From the NCBI GenBank assembly GCA_012735505.1, contig JAAYHE010000021.1, positions 1-64,000 on the forward strand: a stretch of 64,000 nucleotides of DNA, in the 5' to 3' direction. The translations under genes were made by a program, and so were the position numbers. The notes beneath the pieces were generated by a model. The model ran no database searches and was not told the DNA's origin. It worked only from the letters and a program-made list of their open reading frames with translations. This document shows, piece after piece, positions 38,037-47,382 of the stretch; the first letter of the stretch is position 1, and each line of letters begins with the position of its first letter. Source of the DNA: Bacillota bacterium (GTDB lineage Bacteria > Bacillota > UBA994 > UBA5500).

Positions 38037-39812
38037 ATGAAAGAAGTCTCGCGCTTATTTCGCTATGTCCTAAGGTATTGGCCAAGAGTGCTTCTTGCCC
38101 TCATCTTGATGTTTATGGGTACTGCGTTGACAATGCTACAACCCAAGATCATCCAATGGACTTTCGACTCGGTCTATGAGGAAGGCAAATGGCATCTGTT
38201 GGTCTGGATGGCTTTGGCTACCATTGGTGCGACAGTGTTGCAGGGTATAGTCAACTATGTAGAGCGGATTACAATGGAATGGGTAGGCCAAAGAACTATC
38301 TATGATTTGCGCAACCGCATCTATAACCATCTACAGAGTTTGTCTTTTAGCTTTTACGATACAGCCCAAACAGGTGAGTTAATGTCGCGAGCTACGGCCG
38401 ACGTGGAGCAGCTGCGCCGTTTTGTCACCTTCGGCGTTATGCGGTTGGTGGGCAACTTCGTTACTTTTGTCTTTGTGCTTTTCACCCTTCTCGCCATGGA
38501 TTGGAAATTAACCCTGCTATCATTGGGTACAATGCCTTTGCTAGGTTGGGCAGTGGCAGCCTTTAATACTCGTGTAAGGCCGCGTTACCGTTTGATCCAG
38601 GAAGAAATGGCGAAATTAACGACCACTCTGCAGGAAAATATTTCTGGAGTTCGCGTTGTGCGTGCTTATGCACAGGAAGAACGGGAAATCGAAAAGTTCC
38701 GCGAGAGAAACTGGAGCTACCTGGAGGAGAACATTACCACAGTTAGACTTTGGGCATTCTATTTTCCGTTAATGACATTCATAACTGGTTTTGGTACAAC
38801 CCTAATTCTCTGGTATGGTGGTCGCCAGGTTATTCTCGGGGCGCTTACTCTCGGACAGATGATCGCTTTCAACTCCCTGTTAGGGCGTTTGATCAGGCCG
38901 GTACGTATGCTAGGCTGGTTGGTTAACATGTATAGCCAAGCTTCAGCAGCAGCCCAGCGTGTCTTTGAGATCTTAGATACCCAGCCTGAGGTAAAAGACA
39001 AACCAGGTGCTATCGAGCTACCGCCTATTCAGGGCAATGTGCATTTCGACAATGTTTCCTTTGCTTACGACGGGGTTAATCTCGTACTCCATGATATTAA
39101 TATTGAAGCTAAACAGGGGCAGCGTATTGCCATCTTAGGAGGCACAGGCTCGGGTAAGAGTACCTTGATCAACCTGCTGCCGCGCTTTTATGACGTGACT
39201 AAAGGCGCAGTCAAAATTGACGGCATCGACGTGCGAGATGTGACCTTAGAGTCCTTGCGTCGACAGATAGGGATTGTGCTACAGGAGACCTTCCTGTTCT
39301 CAGCTACTATACGCGAAAACATTGCTTATGGACGTCTGAACGCTTCTAACGAGGAAGTTATTGCGGCAGCCAAGGCAGCACGCATTCATGATTTTATCAT
39401 CAGTCTTCCTAACGGCTACGACACTGTGGTAGGCGAACGCGGTGTAGGTCTATCTGGTGGTCAGAAGCAAAGGATAGCTATTGCTCGGGCTTTGCTGCTT
39501 GATCCGCGCATTTTGATTCTAGATGACTCCTTGTCTGCAGTTGATACCGAGACCGAATACTTAATTCAGCAGGCCTTAGAGGAACTCATGAAAAATCGTA
39601 CATCCTTTGTTATTGCGCAACGACTATCTACTGTTAAGAACGCAGATCAAATTATCATCCTAGATAATGGTCGCATAGTAGAGAGAGGCACCCATGAGAC
39701 CCTCTTAGCTGCAGGCGGGATTTATAAAGAAATCTATGACTTGCAGTTCCGCAAACAAGAGGAGACTAACGGTCTTTTGGAGCAAGTGTCTACAGAAGGG
39801 GGCGATAGCTGA
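38037..39812 (+). CDS. ABC exporter half-transporter, degenerate-site subunit
   Basis: TMD+NBD; Walker A GGTGSGKST, LSGGQKQRIAIARA, ILDD (D for E), 'FVIAQRLST' (Q for H). Confidence 0.95.
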   Translation: MKEVSRLFRYVLRYWPRVLLALILMFMGTALTMLQPKIIQWTFDSVYEEGKWHLLVWMALATIGATVLQGIVNYVERITMEWVGQRTIYDLRNRIYNHLQSLSFSFYDTAQTGELMSRATADVEQLRRFVTFGVMRLVGNFVTFVFVLFTLLAMDWKLTLLSLGTMPLLGWAVAAFNTRVRPRYRLIQEEMAKLTTTLQENISGVRVVRAYAQEEREIEKFRERNWSYLEENITTVRLWAFYFPLMTFITGFGTTLILWYGGRQVILGALTLGQMIAFNSLLGRLIRPVRMLGWLVNMYSQASAAAQRVFEILDTQPEVKDKPGAIELPPIQGNVHFDNVSFAYDGVNLVLHDINIEAKQGQRIAILGGTGSGKSTLINLLPRFYDVTKGAVKIDGIDVRDVTLESLRRQIGIVLQETFLFSATIRENIAYGRLNASNEEVIAAAKAARIHDFIISLPNGYDTVVGERGVGLSGGQKQRIAIARALLLDPRILILDDSLSAVDTETEYLIQQALEELMKNRTSFVIAQRLSTVKNADQIIILDNGRIVERGTHETLLAAGGIYKEIYDLQFRKQEETNGLLEQVSTEGGDS

Positions 39813-41611
39813 TGCGTGGTGGAGGAGGTCGTGGCAGGTTTGATGAAGAAGCTCTAGACGTAAAGGTGGATGTGCAGGTTGTTAAGCGCATAACGCCTTA
39901 TATTCGGCCTTATGTACCCCATCTGCTGGCCGGAATGTTCTTCATGCTGGCTGTTTCAGTCACCGGGTTGATTCAGCCCTTGTTGATGCGTAGAGCTATC
40001 GATACCTATATAACTCAAAACAAAGATATAGCTGGTTTAACTCGGATTTCCTTAGTTTACTTAGCTGTATATGTTCTCAATTGGTTATGTACTTATTGGC
40101 AAACCTATTTTGTCTCATGGGCAGGGCAGAATATAATCTTTAACATCAGGCAAAACCTGTTTGAGCATCTGCAGAAACTATCATTCAACTTTTATGATCG
40201 GATCGAAGTTGGGCGCATCATGTCACGAGTGACCAATGATGTCAACGCCTTAAGCGAGCTAGTTTCGTCGGGTATTCTGAATGTAATCAACGACGTATTC
40301 AGGCTGGTGGGTATTATTGGCATTATGTTGTCGCTGAATTGGCGTTTGGCCTTACTCACTTTTACCACTCTGCCCTTCTTGGTGCTTTTAGCAACCAAGT
40401 TCCGTTGGCGGATGCGGCGGGCTTACCATGAGGTGCGTCGCAAGATAGCTACAGTTAACGCCAATCTGCAAGAAAGTATTAGCGGCATCCGCGTGGTGCA
40501 ATCCTTTACACGTGAAGATACTAACGCCGCTCGATTCGATGCCACCAATGCCGAAAACATGCAGGCCAATATGCAGGCAGCCCAGCTGCACTCTATGTTT
40601 GGTCCACTCGTAGACTTAGTCGGGGTTGTCGGCGTAGCAATGGTCTTGTGGTATGGTGGAAATTTAGTGCGGACTGGTATTTTGACTGTAGGTACGGTTT
40701 ACGCCTTCATCAATTATGTCAACCAGTTCTACATGCCAATTCGCGATCTGGCTCAGGTATACAATACCTGGCAATCGGCTACCGTCTCGATTGACCGGAT
40801 TTTTGAAGTGCTAGAAACCGAACCCGAGGTGCAAGATGCTCCTGGCGCTTACGAGTTGCCACCCATCGACGGACGTGTCGTGTTTGACGACGTGACCTTT
40901 GGCTATTACCCAGAGCGACCGATCTTGCATGACATCAATCTTATTGCTGAGCCTGGTCAGACCATTGCTTTGGTCGGGCCGACTGGTGCTGGCAAGAGCT
41001 CGATTATTAACCTCTTATCGCGTTTCTACGATCCGCAAGAAGGCAGCATCACCATCGATGGACACGATTTGCGGGATGTTAAGCTTAAATCTCTCCATGA
41101 TCAGATGGGCATTGTCTTGCAGGATACTTTCCTGTTTTCGGGTACCATCCGCGATAATATTTGCTACGGCAGGCCTGATGCGACGGATGAAGAGATTTAC
41201 GCTGCGGCGCGGGCGGTTAACGCACACGAATTTATTATGCGTTTGCCCGATGGCTATAACACAGAGGTACACGAGCGAGGTGCGCGCCTGTCTATCGGGC
41301 AGCGGCAGCTAATCTCTTTTGCTCGCGCTCTAATTTGCGATCCCAGAATACTCATCCTCGACGAAGCAACCTCGAGTGTCGATGCTTATACTGAAGTCAT
41401 TATTCAGCAGGCCTTAGATCGCTTGCTAGAGGGGCGCACAGCCTTTGTGATTGCTCACCGCCTGTCTACCATTCGCAACGCAGACAAGATCATAGTTATT
41501 GATCAAGGACGGATTGTAGAACAAGGCACCCATGAAGAGCTATTAGAAAAGCCAGATGGTCTGTATAGGTTGCTCTACGAAATGCAGTATAAACACCAGG
41601 AGATCGCTTAA
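39812..41611 (+). CDS. ABC exporter half-transporter, catalytic partner subunit
   Basis: TMD+NBD; Walker A GPTGAGKSS, signature LSIGQ, ILDEATSSVD, IAHRLST. Confidence 0.95.
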   Translation: MRGGGGRGRFDEEALDVKVDVQVVKRITPYIRPYVPHLLAGMFFMLAVSVTGLIQPLLMRRAIDTYITQNKDIAGLTRISLVYLAVYVLNWLCTYWQTYFVSWAGQNIIFNIRQNLFEHLQKLSFNFYDRIEVGRIMSRVTNDVNALSELVSSGILNVINDVFRLVGIIGIMLSLNWRLALLTFTTLPFLVLLATKFRWRMRRAYHEVRRKIATVNANLQESISGIRVVQSFTREDTNAARFDATNAENMQANMQAAQLHSMFGPLVDLVGVVGVAMVLWYGGNLVRTGILTVGTVYAFINYVNQFYMPIRDLAQVYNTWQSATVSIDRIFEVLETEPEVQDAPGAYELPPIDGRVVFDDVTFGYYPERPILHDINLIAEPGQTIALVGPTGAGKSSIINLLSRFYDPQEGSITIDGHDLRDVKLKSLHDQMGIVLQDTFLFSGTIRDNICYGRPDATDEEIYAAARAVNAHEFIMRLPDGYNTEVHERGARLSIGQRQLISFARALICDPRILILDEATSSVDAYTEVIIQQALDRLLEGRTAFVIAHRLSTIRNADKIIVIDQGRIVEQGTHEELLEKPDGLYRLLYEMQYKHQEIA

Positions 41612-41641
41612 GATCGCTTAATCTTCAAAACTTTAGCCTGC

Positions 41642-41680
41642 AACAGAGCCGCAATAGGCGGCTCTTGTTTGCTTTCTAGG
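41642..41680 (+). terminator. Terminator after ABC exporter
   Basis: aacagagccgc-aatag-gcggctcttgtttgcttt. Confidence 0.75.
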
Positions 41681-41773
41681 GCTATAACCCTATTTTACCT
41701 GCCGGAAAAGCAGGAAAAGATGCCTTGCTTAGAGAAAAGCAGATAGTGCAAAAGGTCTGTAGGAGGCGTTGTA

Positions 41774-42580
41774 TTGATACGTTTGGTTGCTATCGACATA
41801 GACGATACATTATTGCTACCTGACCGGACTATCTCGTCCAGAGTGGGCCGGGCTATCAGGGCTGTGCGTGACCTAGGTTGCCTAGTTGTGCTGGCTACCG
41901 GGCGCATGTTCTGTGCTGCCCTACCCTATGCCGTAGATCTGGGATTAAAAGGCCCTTTAATAACCTATCAAGGAGCCTTACTAAAGACGGCCGATCGACA
42001 GCTATTACGTCATTTGGTCATTCCTGCTTCGGTACTCAAGCCATTATTGCAATGGTTAGAATCAGAGCCTGTTCACATTAACCTGTACGTAGAAGACCAA
42101 CTGTATGTGGCAGAAATGAACGATGTAGCGCGGCGTTATGCAGCTCATTCTCGCATCGAGGTGAAAGAAGTCGGCTGCCTAAGCCGTCTGCCTGTAGAGG
42201 CGGCTACTAAGGTGGTCGCCATTGGAGACCCGGTCCTGCTAGCTGGCGATTTGCAGGAACAAGCTAGGGCCAAATTTGGGCGAACTCTAGCCATCAATCG
42301 TTCCTATCCCCATTTCTTAGAGTTTGGACACCAGCAAGCTACTAAATCGCAGGCATTAGCCTGGTTAGGAGAAACATTTGATATAGAACCGGCTGCTATG
42401 CTGGCTATCGGAGACGCAGAGAATGACATTGATATGCTGCAGTTTGCCGGTATCGGCATAGCGATGGGTAACGCCTCCCCAGTCGTGCAGGCCGTCGCCG
42501 ATTATATTGCGCCGAGTAATACGGAAGATGGCGTAGCCATCGCCCTAGAAAAATACTTCAATTTGGTTAGCCGAGGGTAG
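41774..42580 (+). CDS. Cof-type HAD-IIB family hydrolase
   Basis: 'VAIDIDDTLLLPDRTISSR', 'AIGDAENDIDMLQFAGIGIAMGNA'. Confidence 0.95.
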   Translation: MIRLVAIDIDDTLLLPDRTISSRVGRAIRAVRDLGCLVVLATGRMFCAALPYAVDLGLKGPLITYQGALLKTADRQLLRHLVIPASVLKPLLQWLESEPVHINLYVEDQLYVAEMNDVARRYAAHSRIEVKEVGCLSRLPVEAATKVVAIGDPVLLAGDLQEQARAKFGRTLAINRSYPHFLEFGHQQATKSQALAWLGETFDIEPAAMLAIGDAENDIDMLQFAGIGIAMGNASPVVQAVADYIAPSNTEDGVAIALEKYFNLVSRG

Positions 42581-42596
42581 AAAGGGGTATTAACAA

Positions 42597-44642
42597 GTGA
42601 AGCGTTTCGATTGGCGCGTCCTAGGCCGTTTCGTGCTCGTAGCTATAGCACTGGTAATCATCCTAGGTGGTGTTGCATTGTGGTTTATGAACCGAAGCTT
42701 GGACTGGACTACGTATAGCACTGAGGCCCGTGTCAAACTACAGGAGCAGGAGTTGGCTGTCGAAGCAGTTATTGAGTTTCGTAAACCGCGGGGGCCTTTC
42801 GTCGGTATGCTTTTAAACCCTGGGTTGCAGGTGGAAGAAGTGGTGGCCGGCGGAAAAAGCTTACAGCATCACCGCTTTGCATCTCTAGTCTTAGTAAGGT
42901 CCCGCGACCTAGCCGATGACGAGCTTATTCAGATGACGGTGAAAGCTGCAGGGAAACCGATAAATCCAAAAGCTGAAGCCCAACCTTTAGTTTCGGCCTA
43001 CGAGGGAAACTGGATAATTACTCCTGACGCTCTTTGGCTGCCCCGTAACGGGGAGGGTGATGGCCGTTTGGAAGTAGAGGTAGTGGTCGATTCCAGTAAG
43101 ACTGTTATTTTGTCGGGGAGAAACTTGAGCCAAGGGCAACAAGATGGGCTGCAATACAGTAAGTGGTTGGTGCCGGCCAAGTATCCGGTTCTGCTAGCAG
43201 CCGATCTGGAAGCTATCGGCGAAGTTAGCAATATCTCAGTTTATGTTGATGCTGCTCAAATAGATGAGACCCAGCAGCTCACCTTAACTAGTTTGTTAGA
43301 GCAGAGCTTGGAATTTATAGGTAGCACCGCTGTCAGCACTACTGAGAACAGCTTGGTGGTTTGGGACGGTCCCATCCATGGCAGTTGGGGCAACTTAGAT
43401 GTTATTAGCTCCCATGATGCTACCGAGGCAGTTAGCCTGATGCGCCGTCTCGGTCTCAGCCAATGGAGTCCTTATTTTGCGCCTGGCCAACAGCGTAACT
43501 GGATGGCCGATAGCCTAGTTGCCTATTTGGCCCTGTTGCATCAGGAGCAGGTCGGTGAGTTAGATTCTCGCGCCGTGCTCGGGCAGCTATCAAATCAGTT
43601 CTATTTAGCAACCGAGAAAGGCTTTAAGTCTAAAATGAAGGACTTGGGTAATATGCCGGAAGCTGATTATGAGGCAGCAGGCTTACCCCGTGCCATATTT
43701 TTCTGGCGGCGGCTGCACGCAGAAATGGGAGATCAGGCTTGGGAACAGTTGCTAGTCACTATTCAGCAGGGCGGTACCATCAGCGCAGATAATTTGCCTG
43801 ATTTGGTGGCAGCAGTCTCTGATCGTGAAGTTGGGGCCATTTGTGAACAATGGTTAAAGCAATCGCGGAACCCTGCCTTTTCTCTAGAAGCTAATAGACT
43901 GATCGAACGCGACGGGCAAAAGATATTGGAGGTTGTTGTTTTCCAGAAGCGACCCTTGTCCAGGGGTTCGATTGTGGTGAGGGTTTTTGGTGAAAATGGC
44001 GAAGTGGCCGAAGAACGCTTACATGTGGATGTAATGAGCGCCAAGGCTCAAATCCCAGTAGATTTTACACCTGTTGCCATTGCCTTAGATCCAGACAACG
44101 AATGGCCTAATGCTCGCGGTACCCATCGGCAGCTCACTTTAGGAGCTGTGCATGCTCGCGAAGATGTAAGGGTAGTATTTGCCGAAGGTGAAGATTACTC
44201 GGAAGAACAAAGAGCCCAGGCTCGGCGCAGTGCCGAAGCTCTAGTGCTGCATTTGCGTAACAAAGGGGTTTCAGCCGTAGGTAGTAGTGACCAAAAGACC
44301 GACTGGAACAAACTCAAAAAGACTAACATCGTCTTCTTGCAGCCCGACGCACAATCTCACTCGGCAGTGCCCGAGGCGGAATGGGCTAGTGCAATAGAAG
44401 AAGTAGATCAGACTAACGCAGAACTGGCAGCTGCCGCCTTCAATCATCCCGACACAGCGGGGCTCGGTTTCTGGGTATTCCGTGGGAAACTACCTGAGAC
44501 AGAAGCTGATTGGGAACGAGTGGTAGGAGTAGAAGAACAGGTTGTTGCTTTTGCTGATGACTTTGTTCCCTTAGATACCTGGAGTGATCCAGATGCTTGG
44601 CTAGCACCTAGAATCCTTTATACAACTGAAATACGCAAGTAA
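42597..44642 (+). CDS. Membrane-anchored large extracellular protein, possibly a peptidase-M1-like fold without HExxH
   Basis: N-terminal TM anchor; ~650-aa exported part; no HExxH motif found in the translation. Confidence 0.6.
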   Translation: MKRFDWRVLGRFVLVAIALVIILGGVALWFMNRSLDWTTYSTEARVKLQEQELAVEAVIEFRKPRGPFVGMLLNPGLQVEEVVAGGKSLQHHRFASLVLVRSRDLADDELIQMTVKAAGKPINPKAEAQPLVSAYEGNWIITPDALWLPRNGEGDGRLEVEVVVDSSKTVILSGRNLSQGQQDGLQYSKWLVPAKYPVLLAADLEAIGEVSNISVYVDAAQIDETQQLTLTSLLEQSLEFIGSTAVSTTENSLVVWDGPIHGSWGNLDVISSHDATEAVSLMRRLGLSQWSPYFAPGQQRNWMADSLVAYLALLHQEQVGELDSRAVLGQLSNQFYLATEKGFKSKMKDLGNMPEADYEAAGLPRAIFFWRRLHAEMGDQAWEQLLVTIQQGGTISADNLPDLVAAVSDREVGAICEQWLKQSRNPAFSLEANRLIERDGQKILEVVVFQKRPLSRGSIVVRVFGENGEVAEERLHVDVMSAKAQIPVDFTPVAIALDPDNEWPNARGTHRQLTLGAVHAREDVRVVFAEGEDYSEEQRAQARRSAEALVLHLRNKGVSAVGSSDQKTDWNKLKKTNIVFLQPDAQSHSAVPEAEWASAIEEVDQTNAELAAAAFNHPDTAGLGFWVFRGKLPETEADWERVVGVEEQVVAFADDFVPLDTWSDPDAWLAPRILYTTEIRK

Positions 44643-44648
44643 GCATTG

Positions 44649-44680
44649 GAAGCTGGGTAGCACCCAGCTTTTTTTTTACC
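44649..44680 (+). terminator. Terminator
   Basis: aagctgggt-agc-acccagctt followed by T7+. Confidence 0.9.
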
Positions 44681-44799
44681 CTTAAATAGGCAGTGCCCTT
44701 GTAGGCTATGGTATTCTTACATATAAGGTGGGTTTAGTTCTACCTCTTACATTAGCTGGCAAAGATGTATGCCGGACCGGAAACGGAGGCATTTGCGTT

Positions 44800-45813
44800 A
44801 TGATAGTCGTTATGGTCCAGACAGCTACTAAAGCTCAGATAAGCATGGTTGAGAGCCGCATGCTGAGTTTAGGTATGCAGGTGCAGCATAGCTTTAGTGG
44901 GGAGCAACATCTCCTCATAGGCAGTGACGGTTCTCCGACACTAGGGCAATCCTTGGAAGCTATGCCTGGCGTCGAGCGGGTGCTGTGGGTGCGCCAACCC
45001 TATAAGCTGGTCAGTCGCCCTGTGCATCCCGAGGGAACTGTCGTTTGGGCGGCAGGGCGCCCCATTGGAGGGAAGGCCCTGACGATTATTGCCGGACCTT
45101 GCTCTGTTGAAAACGAAGCACAAATAAGAGAGGCAGCGCGTATTGTGCAGGGAGCCGGTGGGAATTTTCTGCGGGCAGGCGCCTATAAACCTCGCTCTTC
45201 GCCTTATAGTTGGCAAGGGCTAGGCGAGCAGGGCTTAGCACTGTTGCAGGCAGTAAAACAAGACACCGGACTAGGCATCGTTACAGAAGTTCTAGATCCG
45301 CGGCAGATAGAAAAGGTGAGTGCTGTAGCAGATATCTTACAGGTGGGAGCTCGAAATATGCACAATTACGAGCTATTGAAAGCATTAGGCCAGGTGGAGT
45401 TGCCTGTCTTGCTGAAGCGGGGGTTAGCAGCTACGGTGGAAGAATGGTTGTTGGCGGCAGAATACTTAATAACTGCGGGCAACCCTAATGTCATTTTGTG
45501 CGAACGAGGTATCCGCACCTTTGAGACCTATACGCGCAATACCTTAGATTTGGCCGCAGTAGCTGCTGTGAAAAATTTAAGCCACCTGCCAGTGCTCGTT
45601 GATCCGAGCCATGGTACTGGCAAGTGGCAACTTATTACTCCCCTTAGCCGGGCAGCCATCGCCGTCGGCGCTGATGGCCTCTTGATCGAGATGCACCCCC
45701 AACCGGAGCAGGCACTCTCGGATGGCGAACAATCCCTCGCCCCCGATAAATATCTGGCTCTGCTGGAGGAGCTAAAACACATCGCTGCCGCGGTTGGGCG
45801 CGAATTACCCTAA
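44800..45813 (+). CDS. aroF: 3-deoxy-7-phosphoheptulonate synthase (DAHP synthase, AroF-type with N-terminal ferredoxin-like domain)
   Basis: 'IIAGPCSVENEAQIREAA', 'FLRAGAYKPRSSPYSWQGLGEQGL', 'LPVLVDPSHGTGKWQLI'; ATG 44800 after acggagg. Confidence 0.96.
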   Translation: MIVVMVQTATKAQISMVESRMLSLGMQVQHSFSGEQHLLIGSDGSPTLGQSLEAMPGVERVLWVRQPYKLVSRPVHPEGTVVWAAGRPIGGKALTIIAGPCSVENEAQIREAARIVQGAGGNFLRAGAYKPRSSPYSWQGLGEQGLALLQAVKQDTGLGIVTEVLDPRQIEKVSAVADILQVGARNMHNYELLKALGQVELPVLLKRGLAATVEEWLLAAEYLITAGNPNVILCERGIRTFETYTRNTLDLAAVAAVKNLSHLPVLVDPSHGTGKWQLITPLSRAAIAVGADGLLIEMHPQPEQALSDGEQSLAPDKYLALLEELKHIAAAVGRELP

Positions 45814-45840
45814 TCGATAACAACCCCACAGGCCTGGGAC

Positions 45841-45930
45841 AACTGTTCCCCGGTCGGCCTGCGGCCTCCCGGGCGGGCGTGTTTCAAAATGCTTCGCCCA
45901 AAGGTCGGTTCATTTTTCAAGATGCCCCTA
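45841..45930. repeat. Dispersed GC-rich repeat family B, copy 3 (inverted relative to copy 1)
   Basis: AACTGTTCCCCGGTCGGCCTGCGGCCTCCCGGGCGGGCGTGTTTCAAAATG... near-perfect reverse complement of 10372-10421. Confidence 0.85.
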
Positions 45931-45998
45931 CCGTAGTGCTAACATGGACTATATCTGTAGAGGTGCGCCCGCAAGGGTTAACAACCATCGGCCTGGGG

Positions 45999-46042
45999 TA
46001 ACTGCTTGGGCCCTGGAGCAGGCTCCAACGGGCCTATGCAGT
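45999..46042. repeat. Dispersed repeat family C, copy 2
   Basis: AACTGCTTGGGCCCTGGAGCAGGCTCCAACGGGCCTATGCAGTAA vs 9072-9114. Confidence 0.65.
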
Positions 46043-46138
46043 AACAGTAACCCCAGGCCTGCGCAATCGCGCGTCGCCCTGCAGAAGCGGCGGTGCGCGT
46101 CATCCGTAAGGCGCATGGGGGCCCATAATTCAAGGATG

Positions 46139-47074
46139 TTAACGCTGGCCCATGGTTTGCAGATGGCTTAAAGACCCGTACAGGGCCTGGGCGTGCGCAA
46201 ACTGCTTTTCATCATAGAACTTCAGGGCCCTTTTACCCCAAGCTTTGGCTACCTCGAGGCAGAAACGGGTAGCCACGTCTAGATCGGGCAAATGCGATGC
46301 CCCAGTAGCGCAACCGGGCACGGCAATTTCGCTGGTGATGGCTACGCCGACTACCGGTGCTGCTGTCGCCGTTGCTGGCTGCAAGATACTATTAACATGA
46401 TACAAATCATTGCCATAGGGTGTAATATCATAAGTAGATAGGGGTAGTACCCGGGCAGGGCGACCAGAAACGATTTGAATCAGGTCGACCAAATCTTCGC
46501 TTACCGGCAAAATGTATCCTTCTTTGACGGTGGGGCTAATACTTACCCCTTTGTAATTGAGAATCCGATTACCCTTGGTGGTATCTACCGATAGAATTGC
46601 ATCCATTTCTGGCGTTACCTCGTGGCGGTTCATCGTCGCCATGTCGACAGGCGAGCCCATAAACGGCACAGGTTCGTGCGGGGTAGTAGGCGCATGCGGG
46701 CAGATATGGGTGGTGACAATTAGGTCACCCGGCAATTGATCACCCTGGGCTTGCATATGCAGAGCCTTTAAGGCTGTGGCCAGGGCTACGATGGCGCCAT
46801 CGGCGTCGGAGACGATGCCGATACGCTCAGGACGAGCGCCGATGCCACCTAGGCGTCCGATGACACCCAAGGTGGGTGCTGAACCACCGTTATGACGCCC
46901 TTGGTAACCTGGTATAGTAATGCGGATAAAATCTGTATGTCCGCGCTCTCCTTCGATTCTAACTACATCGACGTATTCTGCTCCATTTTGCTGGAGCCAC
47001 TCAGCTATGCGCTTGCCGTCGACGTGGGCTGAATCAAGTAGATCGTATGTTTGTAGAACTTGGGAAAAACTCAT
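46139..47074 (-). CDS. DUF1177 family protein
   Basis: Whole-length pattern 'GVIGRLGGIGARPERIGIVSDADGAIVALATALK...THICPHAPTTPHEPVPFMGSPVDM...SVDTTKGNRI' typical of DUF1177. Confidence 0.85.
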   Translation of the reverse strand: MSFSQVLQTYDLLDSAHVDGKRIAEWLQQNGAEYVDVVRIEGERGHTDFIRITIPGYQGRHNGGSAPTLGVIGRLGGIGARPERIGIVSDADGAIVALATALKALHMQAQGDQLPGDLIVTTHICPHAPTTPHEPVPFMGSPVDMATMNRHEVTPEMDAILSVDTTKGNRILNYKGVSISPTVKEGYILPVSEDLVDLIQIVSGRPARVLPLSTYDITPYGNDLYHVNSILQPATATAAPVVGVAITSEIAVPGCATGASHLPDLDVATRFCLEVAKAWGKRALKFYDEKQFAHAQALYGSLSHLQTMGQR

Positions 47075-47382
47075 GTTGTCTGCCTCCTTTAGTTAGCTTT
47101 AGTTTGGATTCGACACATTTCTTTATACTCCTGCGACCTTCCCGTGCTTACGCTCTGACATAAGCAGCGATGCACCAACAGACGCTGGCTACCAGCGCGC
47201 GAGGATGACCGCATCGCCTTCGATAAAACGGTAGATACGGGTTAATCGCTTGGCGAAAATCAGCAGATACTAGAATGAGGCTGGGGCGCGCTAGGCGAAT
47301 CCTTTGGCAGAGCTGAGTACATAGCCGCGACATTTAAGCATTGCCCCAGACACCCCAGCCAATAAACAGGAGGTACATCACA

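Noticed and set aside
45944-46171. 75-aa ORF in the aroF-DUF1177 spacer
   Set aside because: Built from dispersed repeat blocks and runs into the antisense of the DUF1177 gene; no RBS
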